From Franconibacter pulveris DSM 19144 (lineage in GTDB: Bacteria; Pseudomonadota; Gammaproteobacteria; Enterobacterales; Enterobacteriaceae): DNA of 64,000 nt. Under the pieces are notes generated by a model. The model saw only the letters and a list, made by a program, of their open reading frames with translations. It was not told the origin of the DNA and ran no database searches. Positions within the stretch are counted from its first letter, which is position 1. The number at the start of each line of letters is the position of its first letter. The stretch is from the NCBI GenBank assembly GCA_000621185.1, contig KK211221.1, positions 453,347-517,346 of the forward strand. The letters run 5' to 3'. The translations under genes and the position numbers were made by a program. Of this stretch, positions 40,762-50,973 are shown piece by piece.

Positions 40762-40782
40762 GCGGCAACCTTTGGCTGCCGC
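40762..40782 (-). terminator. Terminator of the palatinose operon
   Basis: On the minus strand GCGGCAGCCAAAGGTTGCCGC is followed by GTTTTTATTTC: a 20-nt hairpin with T-tract immediately downstream of the last glucosidase. Confidence 0.85.
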
Positions 40783-40797
40783 TGAATATCCGGAAAA

Positions 40798-42471
40798 TCA
40801 GCTGAATTTATAAACCCGCGCTTCCCAGGCGCGCAGGCGGTAGCCCTCTTCCCACTCGGCGACGTTCGCCAGCACGCATTGCGCGCCCTCAAGCGTTAAC
40901 GCCTCTTCATCCCAGACTGCCGCCTTGCCCGACATATTGCACAGCACCACGAAGCGCTCGTCGCCGTAGAGACGGCTGTAAGCGTAAATCTGCTCGTGAT
41001 CGTCCAACAGCAGGTCGTAGCGGCCATAAACCAGCGCTTTTTCCCGCTTGCGCAGGTGGATCATCTGGCGATAGAAGTTGAGCACCGACTGCGGATCGTG
41101 CAGCTGGTTCTCCACGTTAATCATTTCAAAATTCGGGTTTACCTTAAGCCAGGGCTGGTGGGTGCTGAAGCCCGCGTGCGGCGAGCTGTCCCACTGCATC
41201 GGCGTGCGCGAGTTATCGCGCCCGGTGCGGGTAAGAAACGCAATAATTTCCGCATCGCTCATCCCCATCCGCTTAAGGTCTTTGGCTTTGTTTTTCGCCG
41301 ACACGTCGTCGAAATCGGCAAGACTCGCAAAGCGGGTATTGGTCATGCCGATTTCCTGCCCCTGGTAGATAAAAGGGGTGCCCTGCATCAGAAAGTACAT
41401 CGCCGCGATGCAGGTAGCGCTTTCGCGCCAGTGATGCTCGGTATCGCCCCAGCGCGAGGTAATGCGCGTTACGTCGTGGTTCTCCACGTAGAGCGCGTTC
41501 CAGCCTTTGCCCTCCAGCGCCTCCTGCCAGCTGGTGAAGATTTTTTTCAGCACGGCGGGCGTTGGCCGCAGCCCCGCCTGCGGCTCCCACAGGCGCACAT
41601 GTTCAAACTGAAACACCATATTGAGTCGCCCGCGGTTCTCTCCCACCCACTCTTCAGCATGCACCGCGTCCAGGCCGTTCATTTCACCCACGGTCACGAT
41701 GTCATAGTGGTTAAAAACGTTGCCGCAGATATCGTCCACATAGTCGAGCAGGCCGTCATAGTTCAGATGGCTGACCATCGAGGGCGCATAGGGCAAGTTC
41801 TCCGGGTTCGGCACGTCGGCGAGCGTCGGCTCTTTTTTCAGGTGCGAAATGGCGTCGATGCGAAAACCGTCGATGCCTTTGTCGAGCCACCAGCGCATCA
41901 TCTCGTAGACCGCCGTGCGCATCTCGCGGTTTTCCCAGTTGAGATCGGGCTGTTTGCGGCTAAAGAGGTGCATGAAATACTGGTTGGTCGTCTCGTCATA
42001 CTCCCAGGCGGAGCCGCTGAAGATGGATTCCCAGTTATTCGGCTCCGCGCCGTTTTTGCCGTCGCGCCAGATATACCAGTCGCGCTTCGGGTTATCTTTC
42101 GATGCGCGTGATTCAAGAAACCACGGGTGTTCATCGGAGGTGTGGTTCACCACCAGATCAAGGATAAGCCGCATGCCGCGCGCGTGCGTCTCTTCCAGTA
42201 GACGGTCGAAATCGGCCATGGTGCCGAACTCTTCCATAATGGCGTGATAATCGCTGATGTCGTAGCCATTATCGTCGTTCGGCGAGCGATACATCGGACA
42301 GATCCAGATGAGATCGATGCCAAGGTCTTTTAAGTAATCCAGCTTTTCGGTCACGCCGTTTAAATCGCCGATGCCGTCGCCATTGCTGTCCTTAAAGCTG
42401 CGCGGATAGACCTGATAAGCCACCGCTTCTTTCCACCAGCGCTCGCGCACCGGCGTGATTGCCTCACCCAT
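40798..42471 (-). CDS. palZ: GH13 alpha-glucosidase (palatinase-like)
   Basis: 557 residues. A (beta/alpha)8 barrel starts at WWKEAVAYQVYPRSFKDSNGDGIGDL. Catalytic residues: nucleophile Asp in DGFRIDAISH near 206, acid/base Glu in TVGEMNG near 262, and the transition-state Asp in ENHDVTR near 335. It keeps the calcium-type loop DSNGDGIGD. Region II reads DA, unlike the DV of the neighbouring paralogue, which suggests a different linkage preference. Last gene of the operon; its ATG overlaps the previous stop (TAATG). The symbol is by analogy with the Erwinia/Cronobacter palatinose cluster. Oligo-1,6-glucosidase is the generic name. Confidence 0.8.
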   Translation of the reverse strand: MGEAITPVRERWWKEAVAYQVYPRSFKDSNGDGIGDLNGVTEKLDYLKDLGIDLIWICPMYRSPNDDNGYDISDYHAIMEEFGTMADFDRLLEETHARGMRLILDLVVNHTSDEHPWFLESRASKDNPKRDWYIWRDGKNGAEPNNWESIFSGSAWEYDETTNQYFMHLFSRKQPDLNWENREMRTAVYEMMRWWLDKGIDGFRIDAISHLKKEPTLADVPNPENLPYAPSMVSHLNYDGLLDYVDDICGNVFNHYDIVTVGEMNGLDAVHAEEWVGENRGRLNMVFQFEHVRLWEPQAGLRPTPAVLKKIFTSWQEALEGKGWNALYVENHDVTRITSRWGDTEHHWRESATCIAAMYFLMQGTPFIYQGQEIGMTNTRFASLADFDDVSAKNKAKDLKRMGMSDAEIIAFLTRTGRDNSRTPMQWDSSPHAGFSTHQPWLKVNPNFEMINVENQLHDPQSVLNFYRQMIHLRKREKALVYGRYDLLLDDHEQIYAYSRLYGDERFVVLCNMSGKAAVWDEEALTLEGAQCVLANVAEWEEGYRLRAWEARVYKFS

Positions 42472-44129
42472 TAAGCCTCCCCATTACGAATAAGCAGCGC
42501 AAAAGATTCATACGGCTGTAACTCCAGGCTCACGGCCAGCTGATCACGGGGCGCGTAGTTGCTGATTAAACAGTCGCCGTGCCAGCTTTGCATCTGCTCA
42601 GGAATGGGCAGCGTGAGGTGGTTGCCGAAAAAGTTGTTAATGACCAACAGCAGTTCGCCCTCGTAGCGGCGTACCCAGGCAAACACTTCCGGGTGGTCGG
42701 CAAAGAGCATTTGATAATCGCCATAGACCAGGATCGGATACTGCTTACGCAGCGCCACCAGCTTCTGGTAGTGCCAGAGAATGGAGTCCGGCTCGCTGAG
42801 CGCCTGGGCGACGTTGATGGTTTCATAGTTGGGGTTCACCCCGAGCCACGGCGTGCCGGTGGTGAAGCCCGCGTTGGGGCTGGCGTCCCACTGCATCGGC
42901 GTGCGGGCGTTGTCGCGCCCGTTGGCGTAGATGCCGGTCATCATTTCATCGTGAGTTACCCCGCTTGCCACGCGCTCGCGGTAAAGGTTCAGGCTTTCGA
43001 TGTCGCGGTACTCTTCAAGAGTCGAGAAGCGCACGTTGGTCATGCCTATCTCTTCGCCCTGATAGATATAGGGCGTCCCCTTCAGACAGTGCAGCGCGGT
43101 GGCGAGCATTTTGGCGGACACTTCGCGGTATTCGCCATCGTTGCCGAATTTCGACACCGCGCGCGGCAGGTCGTGGTTGCTCCAGAAAAGCGAGTTCCAG
43201 CCGCGGTCGGCGAGCGCCGTCTGCCAGGTGTCAATGCTCTGCTTGAAACGCGAAAGCTCAAACGGCCGGCTGCGCCATTTGCCGTGCACTTCATCCCAGG
43301 TTTGCTTGATATGGTCGAACTGAAAGACCATGGAAAGCTCTTCCCGCGCCGGGTCGCTGTAGAGCAGCGCATCCTCCGGCGTGGCGCTCCAGGTTTCCCC
43401 GACGGTAATGGAATCGCGCGGGCCGAACGTGGCGCGGTTCATCTGGCGGATCAACAGGTGCAGGTTTTTGCCGTTGGCCATGATCTGCTTATCGACCTCT
43501 TTGCCGATAAGATCGATAACGTCCATGCGAAAACCGCCGATGCCGCGATCGAGCCAGCGGTTCATCATGGCATGCACCTCTTCATGCACGCGGGGGTTGT
43601 CCCAGTTGAGATCGGGCTGACGCACTGAAAATTGATGCAGATAATATTCGCCGCTCGCGTCGTCATACGCCCAACCGCTGCCGCCAAAATAGGAGCGGAA
43701 GTCATTGGGCGGCCCGCCGTCCGGCGCCGGTTTGCGCCAGATGTAAAAATCGCGGTAAGGGTTATCCGTGCCCTTTTTCGCTTCAATAAACCAGGGATGT
43801 TCGTCCGAGGTATGGTTCACCACGAGATCCATCAGAATATGGATATCGCGCGCCTTCGCTTCCTGAATCAGCCGCTCCATCTCCTCCAGGGTGCCGAACT
43901 CGTCGGCGATATCGTCGTAATCGGAGATGTCATATCCGTTGTCATCCATCGGCGATTTGTAAACCGGGGAGAGCCAGATAAGGTTAATGCCAAGCTGCTG
44001 GAGATAGTCGAGTTTGCTGATGATGCCTGCCAGATCGCCCACGCCGTCGCCATTGGCGTCCATAAAACTGCGCGGGTAAATCTGGTAGACCACCGCGTTG
44101 TGCCACCATTTCTTGTCGATTGCTTTCAT
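42471..44129 (-). CDS. palQ: GH13 alpha-glucosidase (oligo-1,6-glucosidase / trehalulose hydrolase-like)
   Basis: 552 residues, the same GH13 architecture as its downstream neighbour. The start WWHNAVVYQIYPRSFMDANGDGVGDL is followed by nucleophile Asp in GGFRMDVIDL near 203, Glu in TVGETWS near 257 and Asp in SNHDLPR near 330. The Val after the nucleophile is the residue associated with alpha-1,6 specificity in oligo-1,6-glucosidases and isomaltases. The protein has no signal peptide, so substrates are imported first by the ABC transporter encoded upstream. The exact substrate (trehalulose, palatinose, isomaltose) cannot be read from sequence. Confidence 0.8.
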   Translation of the reverse strand: MKAIDKKWWHNAVVYQIYPRSFMDANGDGVGDLAGIISKLDYLQQLGINLIWLSPVYKSPMDDNGYDISDYDDIADEFGTLEEMERLIQEAKARDIHILMDLVVNHTSDEHPWFIEAKKGTDNPYRDFYIWRKPAPDGGPPNDFRSYFGGSGWAYDDASGEYYLHQFSVRQPDLNWDNPRVHEEVHAMMNRWLDRGIGGFRMDVIDLIGKEVDKQIMANGKNLHLLIRQMNRATFGPRDSITVGETWSATPEDALLYSDPAREELSMVFQFDHIKQTWDEVHGKWRSRPFELSRFKQSIDTWQTALADRGWNSLFWSNHDLPRAVSKFGNDGEYREVSAKMLATALHCLKGTPYIYQGEEIGMTNVRFSTLEEYRDIESLNLYRERVASGVTHDEMMTGIYANGRDNARTPMQWDASPNAGFTTGTPWLGVNPNYETINVAQALSEPDSILWHYQKLVALRKQYPILVYGDYQMLFADHPEVFAWVRRYEGELLLVINNFFGNHLTLPIPEQMQSWHGDCLISNYAPRDQLAVSLELQPYESFALLIRNGEA

Positions 44130-44143
44130 CGCGCTCCCTTCAG

Positions 44144-45259
44144 TCAGTGCCGTTGTTGCGGGATCTTCAGCCGTGGAAACGCCACGCCCGAACTATCAAA
44201 TAAATAGCAATGCTCGGGTGAAAGCCTTAGCCCTACGTGCTGTTCGGGCTGCACTTCCAGCCTTTCAGTATGGCGCATCACCAGCGGTTCTGCGCCGTAG
44301 CCGCCGTTAACGTACAACAGCGTCTCGTTGCCCATATGTTCGACAAACAACACTTCCCCTTCCACATCGGCCCCGGCGAGATCCACTATCTCCAGATGTT
44401 CCGGGCGAATGCCAAGCCGCACCGCCTCGCCGTCGCCCGCCCGGCGCGCATCCACCGGCAGCCGGATGCGCTGACGATTCTCAAGCTCCACCTCGCAGTC
44501 AAACTCGCCGCCGCGCAAGAGCTTGCCATGGATAAGATTCATTTTAGGCGAGCCGATAAACTGGGCGACAAAGACGTTTTGCGGCGCGTCGTACAACTCA
44601 AGCGGCGTGCCGACCTGCTCGATTCGCCCCTGGTTGAGCACCACGATGCGATCGGCAAGCGTCATCGCTTCAACCTGATCGTGAGTGACGTAGAGAATAG
44701 TGGCGTTAATGCGCTTGTGCAGCGCCGCAATCTCCATGCGCATCTGCACGCGCAGCGAGGCGTCGAGGTTAGAGAGCGGCTCGTCGAAGAGAAACAGGCT
44801 TGGCTCGCGGACAATCGCCCGCCCTATCGCCACGCGCTGGCGCTGGCCGCCAGAGAGATCCTTCGGCCGCCGGTCCAGCAGGTGCTCCAGTTGCAGAATG
44901 CGCGCGCTCTCCTGCACCCGCTCGTCTATCTCTTTTTGCGAAAGCTTCGCCATCTCCAGCGCGAAGGCCATATTCTGGTAAACCGTCATATGCGGGTAGA
45001 GCGCGTAAGACTGAAAAACCATGCCGATGCCGCGCTCGGAAGGCGAATCATCGTTGACCCGCGCGTTATCGATAAACATGTCGCCGTCGGTTATCTCTTC
45101 AAGCCCCGCCACCAGGCGCAGCAGCGTTGACTTTCCGCAGCCTGACGGCCCCACCACCACCACGAACTCGCCGCTGTTGATCTGCAAATCGAGCGGTTTG
45201 ATCACCTCCGCATGGGAGCCGTAGCGTTTTTGTATCTTCTCTAAGCGTAATTGCGCCAT
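44144..45259 (-). CDS. palK: Sugar ABC transporter ATPase (MalK/MsmK type)
   Basis: 371 residues: ABC domain with Walker A GPSGCGKST near 38, signature LSGGQRQRVAIGRAI, Walker B LFLFDEPLSNLD and the switch His in YVTHDQVEAMTLADR, then a C-terminal OB-fold regulatory domain (about 240-360) as in MalK/UgpC. It drives the two permeases encoded just upstream (4-nt gap) and precedes the two glucosidases. Assigned to the palatinose cluster by context. Confidence 0.85.
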   Translation of the reverse strand: MAQLRLEKIQKRYGSHAEVIKPLDLQINSGEFVVVVGPSGCGKSTLLRLVAGLEEITDGDMFIDNARVNDDSPSERGIGMVFQSYALYPHMTVYQNMAFALEMAKLSQKEIDERVQESARILQLEHLLDRRPKDLSGGQRQRVAIGRAIVREPSLFLFDEPLSNLDASLRVQMRMEIAALHKRINATILYVTHDQVEAMTLADRIVVLNQGRIEQVGTPLELYDAPQNVFVAQFIGSPKMNLIHGKLLRGGEFDCEVELENRQRIRLPVDARRAGDGEAVRLGIRPEHLEIVDLAGADVEGEVLFVEHMGNETLLYVNGGYGAEPLVMRHTERLEVQPEQHVGLRLSPEHCYLFDSSGVAFPRLKIPQQRH

Positions 45260-45262
45260 GGT

Positions 45263-46107
45263 TTACCCCTTAATCGCGCCGCTGGTCAGGCCGCTGACGA
45301 TGCGTTTCTGGAACACCAGCACCAGGATGATGATAGGCAGCGTCACCACCACCGAGGCCGCCATAATGCTGCCCCACGGCAGTTCAAAGCTCGACGCGCC
45401 GCTAAACAGACTGATGGCGACCGGCACGGTGCGCTTGTCGCCGGAGATAATAAACGTGAGCGCGAACATGAATTCGTTCCACGCGCCGATAAACGCCAGC
45501 AGGCCGGTAGTGACCAGCGCTGGCGCCAGTATCGGCGCGAAAACGCGGCGAATAATGGTGCCGGTTTTCGCGCCGTCGACGATGGCCGCCTCTTCAAGCT
45601 CCACCGGAATCGACTTCATAAAGGTGGTCAGCACCCAGACGGTAAAGGGCAGCGAAAAGGTGGTGTAAGAGAGCACCAGCGCGCCGAGCGAGTCATAAAG
45701 CCCGAGAAAGCGCACCAGTTCGAACATGCCGGTGAGCACCGCCACCTGCGGGAACATCGATACGCAAAGGATGGTGAACAGCAGCACCTTGCGCCCGCGA
45801 AACGGCACCCGGGCCAGGGCGAACGAGGCGGTAATGGAGACCAGCAAACAGAGCCCCACCGTCACCGTCGCCACCAGCACCGAGTTAAGCAGGCTGCGGG
45901 CGATGCCGTTATCCACCAGCGCCACCACATAGTTATCCCAGTGCCAGCCAGTAGGCAGATAGGAAGGCAGGAAGAGTTCCTGGCCGGTGCGCAGCGAGGT
46001 AAGAATGGCGTAGTAAAACGGGAAAACGCAGAACAAGCAGGCGAGTAGCGCGCCAAAGAAAATTAGCGCCTTAAACGCCGCCTTGCGCTGCCAGCGGGTG
46101 GTTTTCA

Positions 46108-46108
<1 letters not shown>
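45263..46108 (-). CDS. palG: Sugar ABC transporter permease (MalG type)
   Basis: 281 residues with six membrane helices. The EAA coupling loop is EEAAIVDGAKTGTIIRRVFAPILAP near residue 195. It pairs with the MalF-type permease encoded immediately upstream, whose stop shares a base with this start (TGATG). Confidence 0.85.
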
Positions 46109-47061
<953 letters not shown>

Positions 47062-47106
47062 AAGCGCTCCGTAGTCAGAGAAACAACGGCTATCTTGTCC
47101 GGGCAG

Positions 47107-47211
47107 GCCCCTCGCCCCGGCCCTCTCCCCTGGTGCGAAAGGCCAGACAAACGGGCCTCGCTTACCTGCCGGTTACCTCGTTCCGTTGAAGAGAGGGGCA
47201 TGGCGAGGGGC
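47107..47211. repeat. C-rich element with inverted ends inside the palatinose operon
   Basis: GCCCCTCGCCCCGGCCCTCTC at 47107-47127 is matched in inverse by GAGAGGGGCATGGCGAGGGGC at 47191-47211, enclosing about 60 nt. The motif resembles the C-rich intergenic repeats common in enterobacteria and recurs near 60351. It sits between the binding-protein and first permease genes, where a hairpin can set differing mRNA levels for the two. Confidence 0.7.
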
Positions 47212-47226
47212 TATTGCGGCAAAACC

Positions 47227-48492
47227 TTACCGCCAGCCGGCGCCTTTCACCCGGTTAAGCCGCCGCTCCAGGTCCGCCGCCGCCTTCTTGCCATCCTCTT
47301 TGCCGTTCAGCACGCTGAAGGTCACGTTGAAAATGGCGTTGGAAACGCGCGGATACTGGGCTTTGGTCACCGTCGCCGGGCGCGGCGCGGCTTTGGCGAA
47401 AATATCGCGGAACATGGTGAGCTGCGGCGCCATGGCCAGTACCTCTTTATCTTCATAAAGCGCGACGCGGGTAGGCGCATGCCCGATGATTTTCAGTCGC
47501 GTTTTCTGCGAATCGTCATCGGTGAGGGTTTTCAGCAGCTCAATCGCCGCCTGCGGGTTTTTGGTGTTGGCGTTAACCGACCACTGCCAGCCGCCCAGCG
47601 CCGTGGCGCTCTGTCCCCCTTCGCCTGCTGGCAGCGGCGCGACGCCGACTTTGCCTTTCAGCGGGCTGTCTTGCGCCTGCGAGAGCTGCCAGACGTAAGG
47701 CCAGTTGCGCATAAAGAGCGCGTCGCCATTCTGGAAGACGGTGCGCGACTCCTCCTCTTTGTAGCCCAGCACCCCTTTCGGCGAGATGGTGCCGATCCAG
47801 CTTTTCGCCATATCAAACGCCCGGGCCGCCTTCTCGTTATTGATGGTCACGTTCCCTTTTTCATCAACAAAAGAACCGCCGCCGTAAGACTGCACCCACT
47901 CCAGCGCGTTGCAGGTCAGCCCCTCGTAAGATTTGCCCTGGAAAATGTATCCCCAGAAGTTCTTGCGGCCCGCCTTGCGCTCTTCGGCCTGAATTTTGGT
48001 CGCGATGCGCGTCATCTCTTCCCAGGTTTTGGGCGGCTGCTCGTTATATTTCTCCAGCAAATCTTTGCGGTAAAAGAGCACGCCGGTGTCGATGTAGTTA
48101 GGGATAGCCTTCAGGCGGCCGTTAACCGTGTCGTTTTGCCACGGCCCTTCGAAGAACTGATCTTTCTGGTTGCCCATCGCGTCGGTGAGGTCGAGCGTTT
48201 GCTTATCGAGCAGCCCCACCCAGATAGTGTCGGATTCAAACACGTCGACCGCTTTTTCATCTTTCGCGGCGAAAAGCTGCTGGAGCAACGCCAGCTTTTC
48301 ATCCGAAGCGGCCGGGAATTCGATAAATTCAAGCTGGTTGCCGGTCTGCTTTTCAAACCGCTCTTTGATGTACTGGCAATATTGTTTGCCGCCAGGTGAA
48401 ACAGGACATTCCATGCGCAGGGTATCGGCAAAAGCGAAATGGCTGGTTCCCGCCAGCGCCACGGTTATGACACTTAACGTCAGCTTTTTCAT
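47227..48492 (-). CDS. palE: Sugar ABC transporter, periplasmic binding protein
   Basis: 421 residues from ATG 48492 (better spaced from AAGAGGAA than the adjacent ATG 48495). The signal peptide LTLSVITVALAGTSHFAFA-DT is followed by a class-1 solute-binding fold (FEKQTGNQLEFIEFPAASDEKLALLQQLFAAKDEKAVDVFESD). It resembles ThuE/PalE proteins that bind trehalose, maltose, palatinose or trehalulose. First gene of a six-gene operon (E-F-G-K-Q-Z). No regulator gene is adjacent in the window. Confidence 0.82.
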   Translation of the reverse strand: MKKLTLSVITVALAGTSHFAFADTLRMECPVSPGGKQYCQYIKERFEKQTGNQLEFIEFPAASDEKLALLQQLFAAKDEKAVDVFESDTIWVGLLDKQTLDLTDAMGNQKDQFFEGPWQNDTVNGRLKAIPNYIDTGVLFYRKDLLEKYNEQPPKTWEEMTRIATKIQAEERKAGRKNFWGYIFQGKSYEGLTCNALEWVQSYGGGSFVDEKGNVTINNEKAARAFDMAKSWIGTISPKGVLGYKEEESRTVFQNGDALFMRNWPYVWQLSQAQDSPLKGKVGVAPLPAGEGGQSATALGGWQWSVNANTKNPQAAIELLKTLTDDDSQKTRLKIIGHAPTRVALYEDKEVLAMAPQLTMFRDIFAKAAPRPATVTKAQYPRVSNAIFNVTFSVLNGKEDGKKAAADLERRLNRVKGAGWR

Positions 48493-48811
48493 CATTTCCT
48501 CTTATGAGCTGTAGTCAGACAGAGGTGGCGTTGCGCCGCCGTAATCGGAAAGGTGTACAGAAAATCACCTATAAAAAAGCTAGTTAATGAAAGCGTTAAG
48601 CGGCAAAGATCATGAATATTCGCTGCTTAAAAGCTGGATATGGCCGACATTTCTGCGCATTTCCTAAAAAAAAGCTGCGCAAAAAACGGCGAGATGGACT
48701 ATGAGACGTTTGCAGTGCCGCGGCGAGAGGCAGAGAGCGGTTTTACGACTACTATTTACCCTTTCCGGACCGGTTACGGGATAAAAGACGGAGTTTGAAG
48801 TCTGTCGCAAA
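48493..48811. other. Divergent control region of the palatinose operon and the GntP-type permease
   Basis: A gap of about 440 nt in total. AGGTGTACAGAAAATCACCT at 48551-48570 is an inverted repeat resembling a weak CRP site (TGTAC-n6-TCACC), 59 nt from palE. No ORF with a ribosome site was seen. The permease promoter and GntR boxes at the right end are listed separately. Confidence 0.4.
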
Positions 48812-48840
48812 TTGTTAATAAACATGTCAAGGGTTATTTA
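48812..48840 (+). promoter_or_regulatory. Candidate sigma-70 promoter of the GntP-type permease
   Basis: -35 TTGTTA (48812-48817), 17-nt spacer, -10 TATTTA (48835-48840). The start point would fall near 48847, just before the GntR-type operators. Promoter assignment is by eye. Confidence 0.5.
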
Positions 48841-48851
48841 CATTACCTTGC

Positions 48852-48881
48852 ATGTTACCGATATCATGTTACCGGTATCAG
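48852..48881 (+). promoter_or_regulatory. Two overlapping GntR-type operators
   Basis: ATGTTACCGATATCAT (48852-48867) and ATGTTACCGGTATCAG (48866-48881) share two bases. Both match the gluconate repressor operator form ATGTTACCCGTATCAT known from gntT, gntKU and edd of E. coli. They lie just downstream of the predicted start point, a position suited to repression relieved by gluconate. Confidence 0.8.
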
Positions 48882-48938
48882 AGAAGGCAACGCTCCGGCA
48901 CTCCGCCTCTCTACTCTACTTCTGAGGAAATAATAAAG

Positions 48939-50315
48939 ATGACGGAAATAACTGCTGTTTACGGCGCGGGGACCCTGCTCGGTATCGCCGCCGCCGCAGT
49001 GGCCCTTCTGCTGGTGCTCATCATGCGCTTTAAGGTGCATGCTTTTCTGGCGCTGACGCTGGTGAGCATCGTGGTGGCGTTGGTCACCAAAGTGCCGTTC
49101 GATAAAATCGTGCCGACCATTCTGACCGGCTTTGGCAGCACGCTTGCAGGCGTGGCGCTGCTGGTGGGCCTTGGCGCGATGATTGGCCGCCTGCTGGAAG
49201 TTTCCGGCGGCGCGAAAGTGCTCGCCGATACGCTGATTAATAAATTTGGCGAACATCGCGCGCCGTTCGCCCTCGGCATCGCCTCGCTGCTGTTTGGCTT
49301 CCCTATCTTCTTCGACGCAGGCCTGGTCGTGATGCTGCCGATTATCTTCAGCGTGGCGAAACAGTTCGGCGGCTCAACGCTGAAATACGCCTTCCCGGCG
49401 GCAGGCGCGTTTGCCGTTATGCATGCGCTGGTGCCGCCACATCCGGGCCCGGTCGCCGCAAGCGAGCTGCTCGGCGCCAACATCGGCCTGCTGGTGATTC
49501 TGGGGCTTATCGTCGCCCTGCCTACGTGGTACATCGGCGGCTACCTGTTCGGTCTCTATGCCGGTAAAAAATTTAATGTGAAGCTGCCCACCTCATTCCT
49601 GGGCGACGTGGAAATGGATAAAGACCACCGTCCGCCCTCTTTCGGCATGGTGCTCACTATCCTGCTGCTGCCGCTGGCGCTGATTTTCCTTGATACCGGC
49701 CTGAACACCGCCAAAGTGCTCGGCTGGGTAAGCGCCGACAATACGGTGGTCAACTTCCTGCGCATGCTCGGGAAAACCCCGGTGGCGCTGCTTATCACCG
49801 TTTTCTTTGCGCTGATGGTCTTTAGCCGCAACCACAGCCGCCAGCATCTGGAGAAAATTTGCGACGGCGCGCTCGGCCCCATCTGCGGCATTATTCTGGT
49901 GACGGGCGCGGGCGGCATGTTCGGCGGCGTGCTGCGCGCAAGCGGCATTGGCGACGCGCTGGCGGGCGTGCTCTCCGATACCGGCATGCCCGTTATTCTC
50001 GCGGCGTTTGTTATCTCTACCGCGCTTCGCGTGGCGCAGGGCTCCGCAACGGTCGCGCTGACCACCACCGCCGCGCTGGTCGCGCCGATGGTGCAGGCCA
50101 CACCTGGCTTAAGCCAGTTCGACCTTTGCTTTATCGTTATCGCCATCGCAGGCGGCGCGACCGTGCTGTCGCACGTGAATGACTCCGGCTTCTGGCTGGT
50201 GGGCCGCTTCCTGGAGATGGACGAGAAAACCACGCTGAAAACCTGGACTGTTATGGAAACCCTGCTCGGCTCCATCGCCTTTGTCCTGGCCGCTATTGGC
50301 AGCGTGCTGCTGTAA
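48939..50315 (+). CDS. GntP-family permease, probably for gluconate
   Basis: 458 residues from ATG 48939 with TGAGGAAA upstream; the frame is open to 48852 but that stretch overlaps the operators. About twelve membrane helices and GntP-family signatures: GFPIFFDAGLVVMLPI, HALVPPHPGPVAASELLGA and SHVNDSGFWLVGRF. The family moves gluconate and related sugar acids with protons; the paralogues GntT, GntU, IdnT, DsdX and YgbN differ in substrate. The gluconate-type operators upstream support gluconate, but the sequence is not a close match to E. coli GntT or GntU. A terminator follows. Confidence 0.88.
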   Translation: MTEITAVYGAGTLLGIAAAAVALLLVLIMRFKVHAFLALTLVSIVVALVTKVPFDKIVPTILTGFGSTLAGVALLVGLGAMIGRLLEVSGGAKVLADTLINKFGEHRAPFALGIASLLFGFPIFFDAGLVVMLPIIFSVAKQFGGSTLKYAFPAAGAFAVMHALVPPHPGPVAASELLGANIGLLVILGLIVALPTWYIGGYLFGLYAGKKFNVKLPTSFLGDVEMDKDHRPPSFGMVLTILLLPLALIFLDTGLNTAKVLGWVSADNTVVNFLRMLGKTPVALLITVFFALMVFSRNHSRQHLEKICDGALGPICGIILVTGAGGMFGGVLRASGIGDALAGVLSDTGMPVILAAFVISTALRVAQGSATVALTTTAALVAPMVQATPGLSQFDLCFIVIAIAGGATVLSHVNDSGFWLVGRFLEMDEKTTLKTWTVMETLLGSIAFVLAAIGSVLL

Positions 50316-50380
50316 GGCGCGTTCTGTGAGCTGAGTCACTTTAAACGGCGGGCGCGGCTCAGTATCATCCCCTCAAGGAG

Positions 50381-50412
50381 ACCCTCATCGTTTTGGCGGT
50401 GGGGGTTTTTCT
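50381..50412 (+). terminator. Terminator of the GntP-type permease
   Basis: ACCCTCATCG, TTTTG, GCGGTGGGGGT with two G-U pairs and a following T-tract, 66 nt after the stop. Confidence 0.65.
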
Positions 50413-50460
50413 TTGGACACCTTTTAGCGGCCTGGCCGTAAGTATCGACATGGAGTAAAT

Positions 50461-50871
50461 ATGTCCCGACCTGCCATTATCATTAACGAACTCGACGCCG
50501 AGCGTCTCGATATGCTGCTTGAGAAGCCCGCCTTCGCCGGTTTGCCTGTCGCTCAGGCGTTAAACGAGGAACTTGACCGCGCGCAGATCTGCCGCCCGCA
50601 AGCGCTGCCCGCCGATGTGGTGAGCATGAACAGCCAGGTCAAGTTTCGCGACCTGACCAGCGGAGAGGTCTATCTGCGCACCCTGGCTTACCCGGCGCAG
50701 GTGACCGACAGCACGTCACAGCTCTCCGTTATGGCGCCAGTGGGCGCGGCGCTGCTGGGGCTGCGCGTGGGCGACGCCATCCGCTGGCCGCTGCCGGACG
50801 GCAGCGAAACCCATCTTGAAGTGCTTGAGCTGCTCTACCAGCCTGAAGCGGCGGGCGAGTACCACCGCTAA
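50461..50871 (+). CDS. rnk: Regulator of nucleoside diphosphate kinase
   Basis: 136 residues, the E. coli size. A short N-terminal helical segment ([22 protein letters not shown]) is followed by a GreA/GreB-type C-terminal FKBP-like domain with [20 protein letters not shown]. Rnk binds RNA polymerase in the manner of Gre factors. In E. coli it neighbours rna; here about 10 kb of carbohydrate genes separate the two. Confidence 0.95.
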   Translation: MSRPAIIINELDAERLDMLLEKPAFAGLPVAQALNEELDRAQICRPQALPADVVSMNSQVKFRDLTSGEVYLRTLAYPAQVTDSTSQLSVMAPVGAALLGLRVGDAIRWPLPDGSETHLEVLELLYQPEAAGEYHR

Positions 50872-50880
50872 GCCTGTTCA

Positions 50881-50903
50881 GAGGATGCCCCGCATCCTCT
50901 TTC
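50881..50903 (+). terminator. Terminator of rnk
   Basis: GAGGATGC, CCC, GCATCCTC and TTTCC: an 8-bp perfect stem 9 nt after the stop. Confidence 0.75.
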
Positions 50904-50973
50904 CGTTTTTATCGAGCGTTTACGACGCTGCGCGCCCTTCAGCGAACCTTCAGCGCTTTTGCTTTGGACAGGC

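Noticed and set aside
48551-48570. CRP site for the palatinose operon
   Set aside because: Only TCAC of one half matches well; the other half is TGTAC. Not enough to list as a regulatory site on its own.
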